Shown here one piece after another: positions 1 through 8,557 of a DNA stretch of 33,834 nucleotides; the stretch's first letter is position 1; every line of letters starts with the position of its first letter. The position numbers and the translations under genes were made by a program. Where the stretch lies: contig CAMJPC010000020.1 in NCBI GenBank assembly GCA_946407705.1, forward strand, positions 1 to 33,834, read 5' to 3'. The DNA is from an uncultured Clostridia bacterium (GTDB lineage Bacteria; Bacillota; Clostridia; Saccharofermentanales; Saccharofermentanaceae). A model generated the notes under the pieces. The model was not told the origin of the DNA. It searched no databases and saw nothing but the letters and a program-made list of their open reading frames with translations.

Positions 1-2035
1 TCTTAGCGATCTCAGGATATGTAACTGCGAGACGGCATCCTCTGTGACCCATCATCGGGTTGAACTCGTGGAGAGAAGCGATGAGAGTCTTGATGTCCTC
101 AACAGACTTGCCCTTCTTTGCAGCGAGAGCCTTGATGTCGTCCTCTTCTGTAGGAACGAATTCGTGGAGCGGCGGGTCAAGGAATCTGATGGTAACGGGA
201 TGTCCCTCGAGAGCCTCATAGAGAGCTTCGAAATCAGACTGCTGCATGGGGAGGATAACCTCGAGAGCAGCCTCACGCTCCTCAACTGTATCGGAGCAGA
301 TCATCTCACGGAATGCTTCGATTCTGCCTTCACCGAAGAACATGTGCTCTGTACGGCAGAGACCGATACCCTCAGCACCGAGCTCACGAGCCTTCTTAGC
401 ATCGTTAGGTGTATCAGCGTTTGTACGTACTTCGAGTCTCTTGAACTCGTCAGCCCACTTCATGATGCGGCCGAAATAACCATTGTTAGGATCAGCGTCA
501 ACCTGAGCGATAGCGCCGTCGTAGATCTTACCTGTGGAACCGTCGAGGGAGATGATGTCGCCTTCCTGGAATGTCTTGCCTGCAAGAGTGAACTTCTTGT
601 TAGCTTCGTCCATTGCGATCTCGCCGCAACCGGATACGCAGCACTCACCCATACCACGTGCAACAACTGCAGCGTGTGATGTCATACCGCCACGTACTGT
701 GAGGATACCCTCAGCAGCCTTCATGCCTGTGATATCTTCAGGAGATGTCTCGAGTCTTACGAGGACTACCTTCTCTCCTCTGTCGTGCCATGCAACTGCA
801 TCGTCAGCTGTGAATACGATCTTACCGCAAGCAGCTCCCGGAGAAGCGCCAAGGCCCTTACCGATTGCTTCTGCAGCCTTAAGAGCAGCGGGATCGAACT
901 GAGGGTGAAAGAGTGTATCGAGGTTACGAGGATCGATCATTGCAACTGCTTCCTCAGGTGTTCTCATACCTTCGTCAACGAGGTCGCAAGCGATCTTCAT
1001 GGCAGCCTGAGCTGTTCTCTTACCGTTTCTTGTCTGGAGCATGTAGAGCTTACCGTGCTCAACTGTGAACTCCATATCCTGCATGTCTCTGTAGTGCTTT
1101 TCGAGTGTCTCGCAGACCTGTGTGAACTGAGCGAATGCTTCAGGGAACTTCTGCTCCATCTCAGCGATCTTCATAGGAGTACGAACGCCTGCAACAACGT
1201 CCTCGCCCTGTGCGTTTGTAAGGAACTCACCGAAGAGGCCCTTCTCACCTGTAGCAGGGTCACGTGTGAAAGCAACACCTGTACCGCAGTCGTCACCCAT
1301 GTTACCGAATGCCATGGACTGAACGTTAACTGCCGTACCCCATGAATAAGGGATATCGTTGTCTCTTCTGTAAACGTTAGCTCTCGGGTTGTCCCAGCTT
1401 CTAAATACGGCCTTGATAGCGCCGATGAGCTGTTCCTTAGGATCTGTAGGGAAGTCTGTGCCGATCTTAGCCTTGTACTCAGCCTTGAACTGTGAAGCGA
1501 GTTCCTTGAGGTCGTCAGCTGTAAGCTCAACGTCCTGTTTAACTCCTCTTTCAGCCTTCATCTTGTCGATGAGCTCTTCGAAATACTTCTTGCCGACTTC
1601 CATAACAACGTCGGAATACATCTGGATAAATCTTCTGTAGCAGTCCCATGCCCATCTGGGGTTATTGGACTTTGTAGCGATAACATCTACAACCTGCTCA
1701 TTCAAACCTAAGTTAAGGATAGTGTCCATCATGCCCGGCATTGAAGCTCTGGCACCGGATCTTACGGATACGAGGAGCGGGTTCTCGAGATCACCGAACT
1801 TCTTGCCTGTGATCTCCTCAAGCTTTACGATGTACTCCATGACCTGAGCCATGATCTCGTCATTGATCTGACGGCCGTCCTCGTAATACTTGGTGCATGC
1901 CTCTGTGCTGATCGTGAAACCCTGAGGTACAGGGAGACCGATGTTTGTCATCTCAGCAAGGTTAGCGCCTTTACCGCCAAGGAGTTCGCGCATGTTTCCG
2001 TTGCCTTCGGTGAACAGGTAAACGTACTTTGTCAT
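1..2035 (-). CDS. ppdK: Pyruvate, phosphate dikinase (3' end outside window)
   Basis: Interconverts pyruvate, ATP and Pi with PEP, AMP and PPi in the cytoplasm; many clostridia use it in PPi-linked glycolysis. The reading frame starts at the ATG ending at 2035 (MTKYVYLFTEGN), preceded by an AGGCGG Shine-Dalgarno. About 678 codons are present. The N-terminal nucleotide-binding domain has GGKGANLAEM near residue 21 and SVRSGARASMPGMMDT around residue 90. The swivelling phosphohistidine domain carries GGMTSHAAVVARGMG with the catalytic His at residue 454. The window ends just after HRGCRLAVTYPEI in the PEP/pyruvate domain, so roughly the last 200 residues of a typical ~880-residue enzyme are missing. 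It is separated from glyQS by about 100 bp and may have its own promoter, although I found no convincing one. Confidence 0.97.
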   Translation of the reverse strand, partial: MTKYVYLFTEGNGNMRELLGGKGANLAEMTNIGLPVPQGFTISTEACTKYYEDGRQINDEIMAQVMEYIVKLEEITGKKFGDLENPLLVSVRSGARASMPGMMDTILNLGLNEQVVDVIATKSNNPRWAWDCYRRFIQMYSDVVMEVGKKYFEELIDKMKAERGVKQDVELTADDLKELASQFKAEYKAKIGTDFPTDPKEQLIGAIKAVFRSWDNPRANVYRRDNDIPYSWGTAVNVQSMAFGNMGDDCGTGVAFTRDPATGEKGLFGEFLTNAQGEDVVAGVRTPMKIAEMEQKFPEAFAQFTQVCETLEKHYRDMQDMEFTVEHGKLYMLQTRNGKRTAQAAMKIACDLVDEGMRTPEEAVAMIDPRNLDTLFHPQFDPAALKAAEAIGKGLGASPGAACGKIVFTADDAVAWHDRGEKVVLVRLETSPEDITGMKAAEGILTVRGGMTSHAAVVARGMGECCVSGCGEIAMDEANKKFTLAGKTFQEGDIISLDGSTGKIYDGAIAQVDADPNNGYFGRIMKWADEFKRLEVRTNADTPNDAKKARELGAEGIGLCRTEHMFFGEGRIEAFREMICSDTVEEREAALEVILPMQQSDFEALYEALEGHPVTIRFLDPPLHEFVPTEEDDIKALAAKKGKSVEDIKTLIASLHEFNPMMGHRGCRLAVTYPEIAK

Positions 2036-2089
2036 TCTTTTTATCCGCCTTTCATTTATTGGATTCAGTTTTTTGTTTCTCTTATGGCA

Positions 2090-2105
2090 TTTTAGCCTGC
2101 TAAAA
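2090..2105. promoter_or_regulatory. Inverted repeat upstream of ppdK
   Basis: TTTTAGC and GCTAAAA arms separated by 2 bp, about 55 bp upstream of the ppdK start, in the short gap after glyQS. It could be an operator or a small hairpin; no T-run follows, so it is not a terminator. I cannot assign a regulator. Confidence 0.3.
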
Positions 2106-2136
2106 ACTTATCAGTTTATTTTATCAGAATAATATC

Positions 2137-3552
2137 TTAAAAATCGAACTTATCTGAGAAAAATTCTTCGAGTTTGTCGATAGGGAATCTGATGTTTCCG
2201 GGCTCATACTCGACGTTCTTCATGGAGTCTCTTTCTCTGATCGTTACGCAGCCGTCGTTCTCCGAATCGAAGTCGTAAACCACGCAGTAAGGAGTACCGA
2301 TCTCGTCCTGTCTTCTGTAGCGTTTACCGATTGACTGACGGTCGTCCAGTTCGCACATGTACTTCTTGGATAACTTCTCGAAAATAGGCTGCGCCTTGTC
2401 CGTAAGCTTAGCGGAAAGCGGGAGCACACCGATCTTGACAGGAGCAAGGAACGGGTGGAAGTGCATAACAGTTCTTACGTCGCCGCCCTCGAGCTCTTCC
2501 TCGTCATAAGCTGAGCAGAGGAATGCTAACGTTACACGGTCAGCACCGAGCGAAGGCTCGATAACGTAAGGGATGTACTTCTCGTTCTTTGCGGGATCGA
2601 AATATGTGAGATCCTGCTTGGAGAATTCCATGTGCTGCTTGAGGTCGTAGTCCGTACGGTCAGCGATGCCCCAGAGTTCGCCCCAGTCTGTGAACGGGAA
2701 AGCAAACTCGTAGTCTGTTGTCGCTCTTGAATAGAAAGCGAGTTCTTCTTTAGCGTGGTCTCTTGTCCTGAGCTCGTTCTCCTTGATGCCGAGGCTGATG
2801 AGCCAGTCGTGGCAGAACTTTTTCCAGTAATCGAACCACTCGAGGTCAGTTCCAGGTTCGCAGAAGAACTCAAGCTCCATCTGCTCGAACTCTCTTGTAC
2901 GGAAGATGAAGTTACCGGGTGTGATCTCGTTTCTGAAAGACTTACCGATCTGGCAGATACCGAACGGAAGCTTCTTTCTTGCGGAACGCTGAACGTTAGC
3001 GAAGTTAACGAAGATACCCTGAGCTGTCTCAGGTCTCAAGTAAACCTCGGAAGTTGCATCCTCGGTAACACCGATGAATGTCTTGAACATGAGGTTGAAC
3101 TTTCTGATGTCGGTGAAGTTGTGGCCGCCGCATACGGGGCAGGGAATGTTCTTCTCTCTGATGTATGCGACCATGTCTTCAGGGCTCATTCCTTCAACGG
3201 ATACGCCCTCAACGCCGTTCTCCTTGTTCCAGTCCTCAACGAGGTTGTCTGCTCTCTGACGTGCCTTGCACTGCTTGCAGTCAATGAGAGGATCGGAGAA
3301 TCCGCCTACGTGGCCGGATGCAACCCATGTCTTGGGGTTCATGATGATAGCCGCATCGAGTCCTACGTTGTAAGGGCTCTCCTGAACGAATTTCTTCCAC
3401 CATGCGGCTTTGACGTTATTCTTAAGCTGGACGCCTAACGGGCCGTAATCCCAGGAGTTTGCGAGACCGCCGTAGATATCCGAACCCGGATATACGAAGC
3501 CTCTGACCTTTGCGAGGGATACGATCTTGTCCATTGTCTTCTCAACAGCCAT
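2137..3552 (-). CDS. glyQS: Glycyl-tRNA synthetase, single-chain alpha2 type
   Basis: Charges tRNA-Gly with glycine in the cytoplasm. The 471-residue protein is a full-length class II synthetase of the eukaryote/archaeal-like dimeric type, not the alpha2beta2 type. It opens with [20 protein letters not shown] and [12 protein letters not shown], contains [12 protein letters not shown] (motif 2 region near residue 171) and ends in an anticodon-binding domain beginning around residue 370 ([12 protein letters not shown]). Four cysteines (CKQC near 93, CPVC near 138) may bind zinc. It lies 11 bp downstream of rpoZ, so it is probably the last gene of the yicC-remA-gmk-rpoZ operon. No T-box leader can fit in that gap. 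ATG start with GAGGGTGAT upstream. Confidence 0.97.
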   Translation of the reverse strand: MAVEKTMDKIVSLAKVRGFVYPGSDIYGGLANSWDYGPLGVQLKNNVKAAWWKKFVQESPYNVGLDAAIIMNPKTWVASGHVGGFSDPLIDCKQCKARQRADNLVEDWNKENGVEGVSVEGMSPEDMVAYIREKNIPCPVCGGHNFTDIRKFNLMFKTFIGVTEDATSEVYLRPETAQGIFVNFANVQRSARKKLPFGICQIGKSFRNEITPGNFIFRTREFEQMELEFFCEPGTDLEWFDYWKKFCHDWLISLGIKENELRTRDHAKEELAFYSRATTDYEFAFPFTDWGELWGIADRTDYDLKQHMEFSKQDLTYFDPAKNEKYIPYVIEPSLGADRVTLAFLCSAYDEEELEGGDVRTVMHFHPFLAPVKIGVLPLSAKLTDKAQPIFEKLSKKYMCELDDRQSIGKRYRRQDEIGTPYCVVYDFDSENDGCVTIRERDSMKNVEYEPGNIRFPIDKLEEFFSDKFDF

Positions 3553-3563
3553 CTATATCACCC

Positions 3564-4016
3564 TCAGTCTTCCTGCTTCTCTTCGTCGTCAGCGAACTCA
3601 TCGTCCTCTTCGGAGTACTCTGCGTCTTCTTCACCCTCTTCTCCGCCGGCGATGGCATTGAAAAGATTATCCATGCCCTTGTCGCTGATGGGCTCGGAAA
3701 GATCGATTCCGGATCTCTCAAGACGCTCTTCTTCGAGAAGTCTCTCTCTTGTTCTCTCTTCCTCGATCCTGCGGATCCTCTCCTCACGTGTGATCGGAAT
3801 TACAGCCTGATCGGAAACGTCGCCCTCTACTGCAACGATCTTGTCAGCTGCGACTTCGCGGCAAGCGAGAGATACAACATTTGCTGCATCCGTATCGTCT
3901 ACCATCGGCTGTGCTCCGTCCGTAAGCTCTCTTGCGCGCTTACTTACGAGTACTGCAAGATCGTAAGGGCTTGCTGACTTTGCCTTGAGTTTCTCGATTG
4001 AAGGTTCTGTTAACAT
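3564..4016 (-). CDS. rpoZ: RNA polymerase omega subunit with acidic C-terminal extension
   Basis: Small RNA polymerase subunit that helps assemble and stabilise the beta' subunit. Residues 1-65 match omega: MLTEPSIEKL, SPYDLAVLVSKRARELT, and a run around NVVSLACREVAADKI. The family is usually about 65-90 residues, but this protein has 150. The extra part consists of a charged, probably coiled-coil stretch (residues 77-102, rich in E/R) and a highly acidic tail (residues 126-150, mostly Glu/Asp). A good AAAGGAGAGAGG Shine-Dalgarno precedes the ATG. It lies between gmk (15 bp gap) and glyQS, the usual Firmicutes position after gmk. The function of the tail is unknown. Confidence 0.92.
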   Translation of the reverse strand: MLTEPSIEKLKAKSASPYDLAVLVSKRARELTDGAQPMVDDTDAANVVSLACREVAADKIVAVEGDVSDQAVIPITREERIRRIEEERTRERLLEEERLERSGIDLSEPISDKGMDNLFNAIAGGEEGEEDAEYSEEDDEFADDEEKQED

Positions 4017-4031
4017 TTTTACCTCTCTCCT

Positions 4032-4655
4032 TTATAAAAGTGCTTTTGCTGTATCTATGTTCTTCGAAGCTTTTAGCTTTTCGGCTGTGATTATCGCGAC
4101 TATCTCTCTTGCCGCAGTGTCTATGTCTTTGTTGGTTACCAGATATTCGAATTCGCCTGCACGGCCGATCTCCGCTTTTGCCTGGTCCATTCTCTTCCTG
4201 ATCTTCTCTTCGGTCTCGGTCCCTCTTCCGCGGAGTCTTGTCTCAAGTTCTTCCATCGAAGGCGGGAGGATGAATATCGTGACCGTATCGACATCGAATT
4301 TTCTGTTTAATGCGAGACTTCCTTCTATCGTGATGTCGAAAAGAACGTCCTGGCCTTTTGACACCATCTCCTTAAGAGGTCCGGCAGGTGTTCCGTAGTA
4401 GTTGTCTACATAGGTATCGTACTCGACGATCTCGTCGTCTTTTATCATCTGCTCGAACTGTTCTTTTGTCCTGAAATAATATTCGACTCCGTCTTGTTCC
4501 TGGCCTCTCGGTGCTCTCGTCGTGACGGAAATGGAATGACCTACGCTTCCGGGATTAGCCTGTTCAAGAAGTTCTTCAACCTTCGCAAGCACTGTGCCCT
4601 TACCGACACCCGAAGGTCCTGATACTGCTACGATCAAACCCCTGAATTCGCTCAT
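4032..4655 (-). CDS. gmk: Guanylate kinase
   Basis: Phosphorylates GMP to GDP with ATP in purine nucleotide metabolism. The P-loop GPSGVGKGT lies at residues 14-22, followed by the GMP-binding region (SVTTRAPRGQEQDGVEYYF). The length of 207 residues is normal for the family. The start ATG overlaps the remA stop by 4 nt (ATGA), indicating translational coupling. The gene order yicC-remA-gmk-rpoZ is the classic Firmicutes arrangement. Confidence 0.97.
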   Translation of the reverse strand: MSEFRGLIVAVSGPSGVGKGTVLAKVEELLEQANPGSVGHSISVTTRAPRGQEQDGVEYYFRTKEQFEQMIKDDEIVEYDTYVDNYYGTPAGPLKEMVSKGQDVLFDITIEGSLALNRKFDVDTVTIFILPPSMEELETRLRGRGTETEEKIRKRMDQAKAEIGRAGEFEYLVTNKDIDTAAREIVAIITAEKLKASKNIDTAKALL

Positions 4656-4885
4656 CCCAACATCTCCTGTATCTCTGCGCAGCTCTTTGCGGAAAGCAGG
4701 ATCATGTCGGTATCAGTGATCACTGCGGACTGGCACTTCTTGCCTGCGCAGCAGTCAACGCATGAACCTCTGTCCTTAGCGTCCTGTATCATTCTCCTGA
4801 CCGGAGCGGAGTCGGCAGCAGCAACGCAGATTATCCTGCTCCTTGCCGCGATGTTTCCGAATCCGATGTCAATGAACTCTGCCAT
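4652..4885 (-). CDS. remA: RemA-type DNA-binding regulator (DUF370 family)
   Basis: RemA in Bacillus subtilis is a DNA-binding activator of biofilm matrix and osmoprotection genes; a similar role here is inferred. The 77-residue protein begins MAEFIDIGFGNIAARSRI, matching the family start. It continues with VAAADSAPVRRMIQDAKDRG and a conserved VITDTDMILLSA stretch. I chose the ATG at 4885 because AGGAAG lies 7 nt upstream and the frame upstream is not conserved. A CVDCCAGKKC cysteine cluster in the middle is richer in Cys than I expect for the family. The gene sits 11 bp after yicC and overlaps gmk. Confidence 0.9.
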   Translation of the reverse strand: MAEFIDIGFGNIAARSRIICVAAADSAPVRRMIQDAKDRGSCVDCCAGKKCQSAVITDTDMILLSAKSCAEIQEMLG

Positions 4886-4896
4886 GCTTATCTTCC

Positions 4897-5784
4897 TCAG
4901 ACCAGGTTCTGAACCTGTTCCCTCATCTCTTCGATAATGTTCTTGCAAAGAAGTACATTATTCGTGATCTCAATGTCGTTTGCCTTGCTGCCCGTTGTGT
5001 TGACCTCACGGTTGATCTCCTGTATGAGGAAATCCATCTGCTTGCCTACTGCTCCGTTGCCGGAAAGGATCTTCCTTGCCTGGGCGATGTGGCTTACAAG
5101 TCTTGTGAGTTCTTCGTCTATGGCGCACTTGTCCGCAAAGATGGCAACCTCGGCAGCGAGTCTGTTGTCATCGTAGAAAGCGCGCTGGTCGCTTGTAAGG
5201 ATCTCGTCGATCCTTGCGGTAAGTTTCTCCCTGTAGGAAACGATAACGGAAGGAGCGTGCTCTGCGATCTCGTTGCGGATCCTCTCGAGGTTATCGACCT
5301 TGGAGAGAATGTTTGCGCAGAGTGCGTCGCCTTCGCGCTTTCTCATTGCGAGCATTCCGTCGATGGCCGCATTGAGTGTCTCCATGAGCTCAACAAGAGC
5401 CCTGGACTCGTCGATGGTCCTCTGTTCAACGGAAAGAACGTCCTGGAAACCTGCGAGTTCTGAAACCTTGAAATCGTCTTCACGTCCGGATGCAGCAGCA
5501 AGTTCCTTTGCCGCATCTGAATATGCCTTTGCAAGAGCGGCGTTGACGGTGACCGTCTGGTCTCCGCCGTCCGTATCGGAATAATTAATGTAGCAGTCGA
5601 TCTTTCCTCTTACGAGTTTCTCAGTGATGACCCTGCGTACATCCACTTCGGCAAAATTGAAAAACCTGGGTAATCTTATGTTGATGTCACAAAATCTGCT
5701 ATTGACCGATTTGAGCTCAACGCTGTATTTTCTGGTATCAAAAACTTTCTCACCGCGTCCGAAACCGGTCATGCTGTAAGCCAT
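4897..5784 (-). CDS. yicC: YicC/YloC family endoribonuclease
   Basis: Members of this family are endoribonucleases linked to RNA turnover (YicC in E. coli, YloC in Bacillus). The 295-residue protein begins with the hallmark MAYSMTGFGRGE and includes ELKSVNSRFCDINIRLP in the N-terminal domain. It ends in the DUF1732 domain with KQMDFLIQEINREVNTTGSKA, which is close to invariant in the family. AGAGGAG lies 5 nt before the ATG. It is the first gene of the yicC-remA-gmk-rpoZ-glyQS operon. Its leader contains an unusual hairpin with a T-run (annotated separately). Confidence 0.95.
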   Translation of the reverse strand: MAYSMTGFGRGEKVFDTRKYSVELKSVNSRFCDINIRLPRFFNFAEVDVRRVITEKLVRGKIDCYINYSDTDGGDQTVTVNAALAKAYSDAAKELAAASGREDDFKVSELAGFQDVLSVEQRTIDESRALVELMETLNAAIDGMLAMRKREGDALCANILSKVDNLERIRNEIAEHAPSVIVSYREKLTARIDEILTSDQRAFYDDNRLAAEVAIFADKCAIDEELTRLVSHIAQARKILSGNGAVGKQMDFLIQEINREVNTTGSKANDIEITNNVLLCKNIIEEMREQVQNLV

Positions 5785-5805
5785 AAGATCTCCTCTGATG
5801 ATCAG

Positions 5806-5851
5806 GAATAAAAAAGCCTTACCGCTTCGGAATATTCCTCCGCTTAAGGCT
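5806..5851 (-). terminator. Hairpin with T-run in the yicC leader
   Basis: On the minus strand AGCCTTA pairs with TAAGGCT (stem arms 5851-5845 and 5821-5815), enclosing a nested GGAATATTCC palindrome, and is followed by TTTTTTATT. The form is that of an intrinsic terminator. Its 5' arm begins about 8 nt after a strong -10 box, so it should lie at the extreme 5' end of the yicC mRNA. It could end read-through from uvrC and the phosphoesterase gene, or act as an attenuator or 5' stabiliser. Confidence 0.65.
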
Positions 5852-5858
5852 CGCGTCT

Positions 5859-5887
5859 ATTATATATAATTAATATAGATTCTGCAA
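5859..5887 (-). promoter_or_regulatory. Promoter for the yicC-remA-gmk-rpoZ-glyQS operon
   Basis: TTGCAG (-35, 5887-5882), a 17-bp spacer and a perfect TATAAT (-10, 5864-5859) on the minus strand. The predicted transcription start is near 5852, directly at the base of the hairpin at 5851. Confidence 0.65.
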
Positions 5888-5968
5888 TAAAATGAATTTG
5901 ACAACTTGCCTGTGATCCAATAAATCAGGGCATTACAAAAGTTGAAAAAAATTTTTCGGGTCCCTTTT

Positions 5969-6685
5969 TCACTCCTTGACGAGCACCGGCCTGAAGCCCA
6001 GATAATCCGCCGAGGCGCATATGTATCTGCAGCCGTCGATCTCGCCTTCCCTGATGTACTTGTGTGACCTGCCGTGAAGATGTCCGTAAACGCAGATGTC
6101 GATGCCCGCTTCTTTGATCAGTTCGGAGAATCCCGTGTGCTCCTGCTGCGTTGTAAGAGGCGGATAGTGGTTCATGAGGATGTGTGTCTTCTCGTGATCC
6201 GGATCGGCCTTTTTGAGTTCTTCGATGCAAAGGCGCACTCTCAGTATCTCGCGATCGTAGATCTTCTTTTTCTCGGGATCTTCGGATTTGCCGGCTTCGG
6301 ACATCCAGCCTCTCGTTCCGCTGATGAGGCAGCCGTCAGCTTCTACGACATTGGTCCTTACGAGTTCCATTCCCGGAAAAGAATGAGCGTCGAAATACTC
6401 ATCGAGTTTCTTCATCGTTGTCCACCAGTAATCGTGGTTGCCTCTTGAAAGCAGCTTTCTGCCGGGCAGCGAAGATATGAAAGCGAAATCCTCGTCAGCT
6501 TTATCGATGTATGTGGCCCATGAGATGTCACCCGGAATCAGTACGGTATCCTCAGGCTTTACCGTGTTGGTCCAGCCCTCAACGATGCGGTCGATATAGC
6601 CCGCCCACTGATGGCCGAAAAACTCCATCGACTTCTCGGGATTAGACAGTGAAAGATGTAAGTCTGCCATTGCATAGATCGACAT
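5969..6685 (-). CDS. Calcineurin-like metallophosphoesterase (COG1768 type)
   Basis: A predicted cytoplasmic metal-dependent phosphohydrolase; substrate unknown. The 238-residue protein shows every signature of the fold: D8-x-H10 in MADLHLS, GDISW with D53, GNHDYWW with N83-H84-D85, a late NHYPP and GHLHG. These supply the two-metal centre. No signal peptide or membrane helix is visible. The ATG lies 3 nt after the uvrC stop, with AAGGAG inside the uvrC tail, so it is co-transcribed with crh-like and uvrC. Nothing in the sequence links it directly to DNA repair. Confidence 0.88.
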   Translation of the reverse strand: MSIYAMADLHLSLSNPEKSMEFFGHQWAGYIDRIVEGWTNTVKPEDTVLIPGDISWATYIDKADEDFAFISSLPGRKLLSRGNHDYWWTTMKKLDEYFDAHSFPGMELVRTNVVEADGCLISGTRGWMSEAGKSEDPEKKKIYDREILRVRLCIEELKKADPDHEKTHILMNHYPPLTTQQEHTGFSELIKEAGIDICVYGHLHGRSHKYIREGEIDGCRYICASADYLGFRPVLVKE

Positions 6686-6688
6686 CGG

Positions 6689-8557
6689 TCACTCTCCTTC
6701 GTGAAAGAATCCGTAGATGGCTTCAGCGTCTTTTTCGGAGATGCCCTTGACCTGTGCAAGGTTCTCGGATGACGCTTCGCTCACCGCTTTTATTGTACCA
6801 AACGACTCAAGAAGGAGTTTTCTCTTTGCAGGTCCGATGCCCGGGATCTCCTCGAGCTTATATCTCATGTTCCTCTTGCCCGAGAGCTTTCTCTGATAAG
6901 TGATCGCGAATCTGTGGACTTCGTTCTGCACTGTCGTAAGGAATCTCAGAAGTCCGACTTCACCGTCGCTTAATTCCCTGCCCTCAAGCCTTATCTCGCG
7001 GCCGTCCTCGAAAACGATCCCCGCCGTCTTATGCCTGTCGTTCTTTACCATTCCGGCAAGCTTTATGTTCTCAGTTCCGGGTATCTCCCTGACGACAGAA
7101 GCGATCGTATTTAACTGACCCATTCCGCCGTCCGCAAGTATCAGGTCGGGCCATGTGAATCCGTCACTTCCGCTGTGGGCAAAACGCCTCTCCAATGTCT
7201 CTCTCATGGAAGCGTAATCGTCCTGCTCGGTTACCCTCTTCATCTTGAACAAACGGTAGGACTGCCTTTCCGGCCTGCCGTCCTTGAAAACGACCATGCC
7301 GGCACAGATGTCATCGTTGCCGAGGTTCGAGATATCGAACGATTCAGCGCGTGACAAAGAACCTTCCGGAGCGCCCATTATCTGCTCGAGATAACGGAGC
7401 GGCACGGACGGATCCGCGCCCGCGTTTCCGCCTCTTAAAATGCGGCGCACCATCATCTCCCTTGCGTTTAAAGCGGCGAGATTTGAAAGCTCCGTGAGCT
7501 CTCCTCTTTCCGCCACGTGGAGTCTTACTTTTCTTCCCGCCTTCTCAGAAAGGAAGCTTTCAACGGATTCGAAATCAAATTCTTCGGGTGCATATGGTAT
7601 CAGTATGAGCGGCGGCACAAACGGTGCCTGCTCGTAGTACTGCATGAGGAAATTAGAGAGGATGTCTGCCTGCTCGCTCTCGTCTCCCGGGAAGAAATAT
7701 GCTGAAGATCCGACGATCCTTCCTTCACGGAGCTCGAGTTTTCTGACGCACGTCTCGCCAGCATCGGAATAGAGTCCGATCGCGTCAACGTCACGCTCCA
7801 CGCTCAGGAATACACGCTGGTTGCGGCTTATGTTCTTGAGTGCGATCATGCGGTCGCGAAGGGAACCCGCGCGCTCGAATTCGAGGGCCTCGGAGGCCTT
7901 CTCCATCTGCTCGGTGATATCCTTTTCGATGCCGTCGTATTTGCCTTCAAAGAACAGCACGATCTGCTCGGTCATGCGTCTGTAGTCTTCGCTCTTTACG
8001 GTGCCGAGGCAAGGCGCCATGCACTTGCCGATGTGATAGTTGAGACACGGTCTCTCCTTGCCGATGTCGCGCGGGAAGACCTTCTTGCAGCGTTTGAGCG
8101 GGAAGATGTCCGAGATCGCCTTGAGCACTTCGTTGCAGTCCGAATTCATGTATGGACCATAGTATCTCGCTCCTGCTTTGCGGGCAGAGGGATCGGGACG
8201 GAAAGCCTTGAAGACTCTCGGATATTCTTCGTTAAGCGTGATGCAGATGTAAGGGTAGCTCTTGTCGTCTCTGAGCAGGATGTTATAGTGCGGCTGGTAT
8301 CTCTTTATGAGGTTGTTCTCGAGAAGGAGGGCCTCCGATTCTGAACCAACCACGGTGTACTCGAAATCGGCCACGTGCGATACCATCGCGGCGACTTTCG
8401 GTATTGCTATCTTGCTGCTGAAATAACTCTTTAAACGGTTCCTGAGTTTCTTTGCTTTACCCACATATATAACAACGCCCGAAGCGTCCTTCATGAGGTA
8501 AACTCCGGGAGTCTGTGGAACCGTGTCCAGCCTGGCGTCGAATTTCCCGCCGGACAT
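6689..8557 (-). CDS. uvrC: Excinuclease ABC subunit C
   Basis: Makes the dual incisions in nucleotide excision repair after loading by UvrA/UvrB. The 622-residue protein is full length. The GIY-YIG nuclease domain is at residues 16-46 (PGVYLMKD, VVIYVGKAKKLRNRL). A UVR domain that contacts UvrB is near residues 205-240. The RNase H-like nuclease domain includes ESFDISNLGNDDICAGMVVF and PDLILADGGMGQL. The C-terminal helix-hairpin-helix pair starts LEEIPGIGPAKRKLLL. Its ATG overlaps the stop of the crh-like gene by one base (TAATG). Confidence 0.97.
   Translation of the reverse strand: MSGGKFDARLDTVPQTPGVYLMKDASGVVIYVGKAKKLRNRLKSYFSSKIAIPKVAAMVSHVADFEYTVVGSESEALLLENNLIKRYQPHYNILLRDDKSYPYICITLNEEYPRVFKAFRPDPSARKAGARYYGPYMNSDCNEVLKAISDIFPLKRCKKVFPRDIGKERPCLNYHIGKCMAPCLGTVKSEDYRRMTEQIVLFFEGKYDGIEKDITEQMEKASEALEFERAGSLRDRMIALKNISRNQRVFLSVERDVDAIGLYSDAGETCVRKLELREGRIVGSSAYFFPGDESEQADILSNFLMQYYEQAPFVPPLILIPYAPEEFDFESVESFLSEKAGRKVRLHVAERGELTELSNLAALNAREMMVRRILRGGNAGADPSVPLRYLEQIMGAPEGSLSRAESFDISNLGNDDICAGMVVFKDGRPERQSYRLFKMKRVTEQDDYASMRETLERRFAHSGSDGFTWPDLILADGGMGQLNTIASVVREIPGTENIKLAGMVKNDRHKTAGIVFEDGREIRLEGRELSDGEVGLLRFLTTVQNEVHRFAITYQRKLSGKRNMRYKLEEIPGIGPAKRKLLLESFGTIKAVSEASSENLAQVKGISEKDAEAIYGFFHEGE

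Noticed and set aside
44..679. 211-codon plus-strand open frame
   Set aside because: Antisense to ppdK, which has clear motifs in its own frame.
2755..3438. 227-codon plus-strand open frame
   Set aside because: Antisense to glyQS; Leu/Val/Glu/Ser-rich composition typical of a shadow frame.
3553..3563. T-box riboswitch for glyQS
   Set aside because: Only 11 bp separate rpoZ and glyQS; there is no room for a T-box leader.
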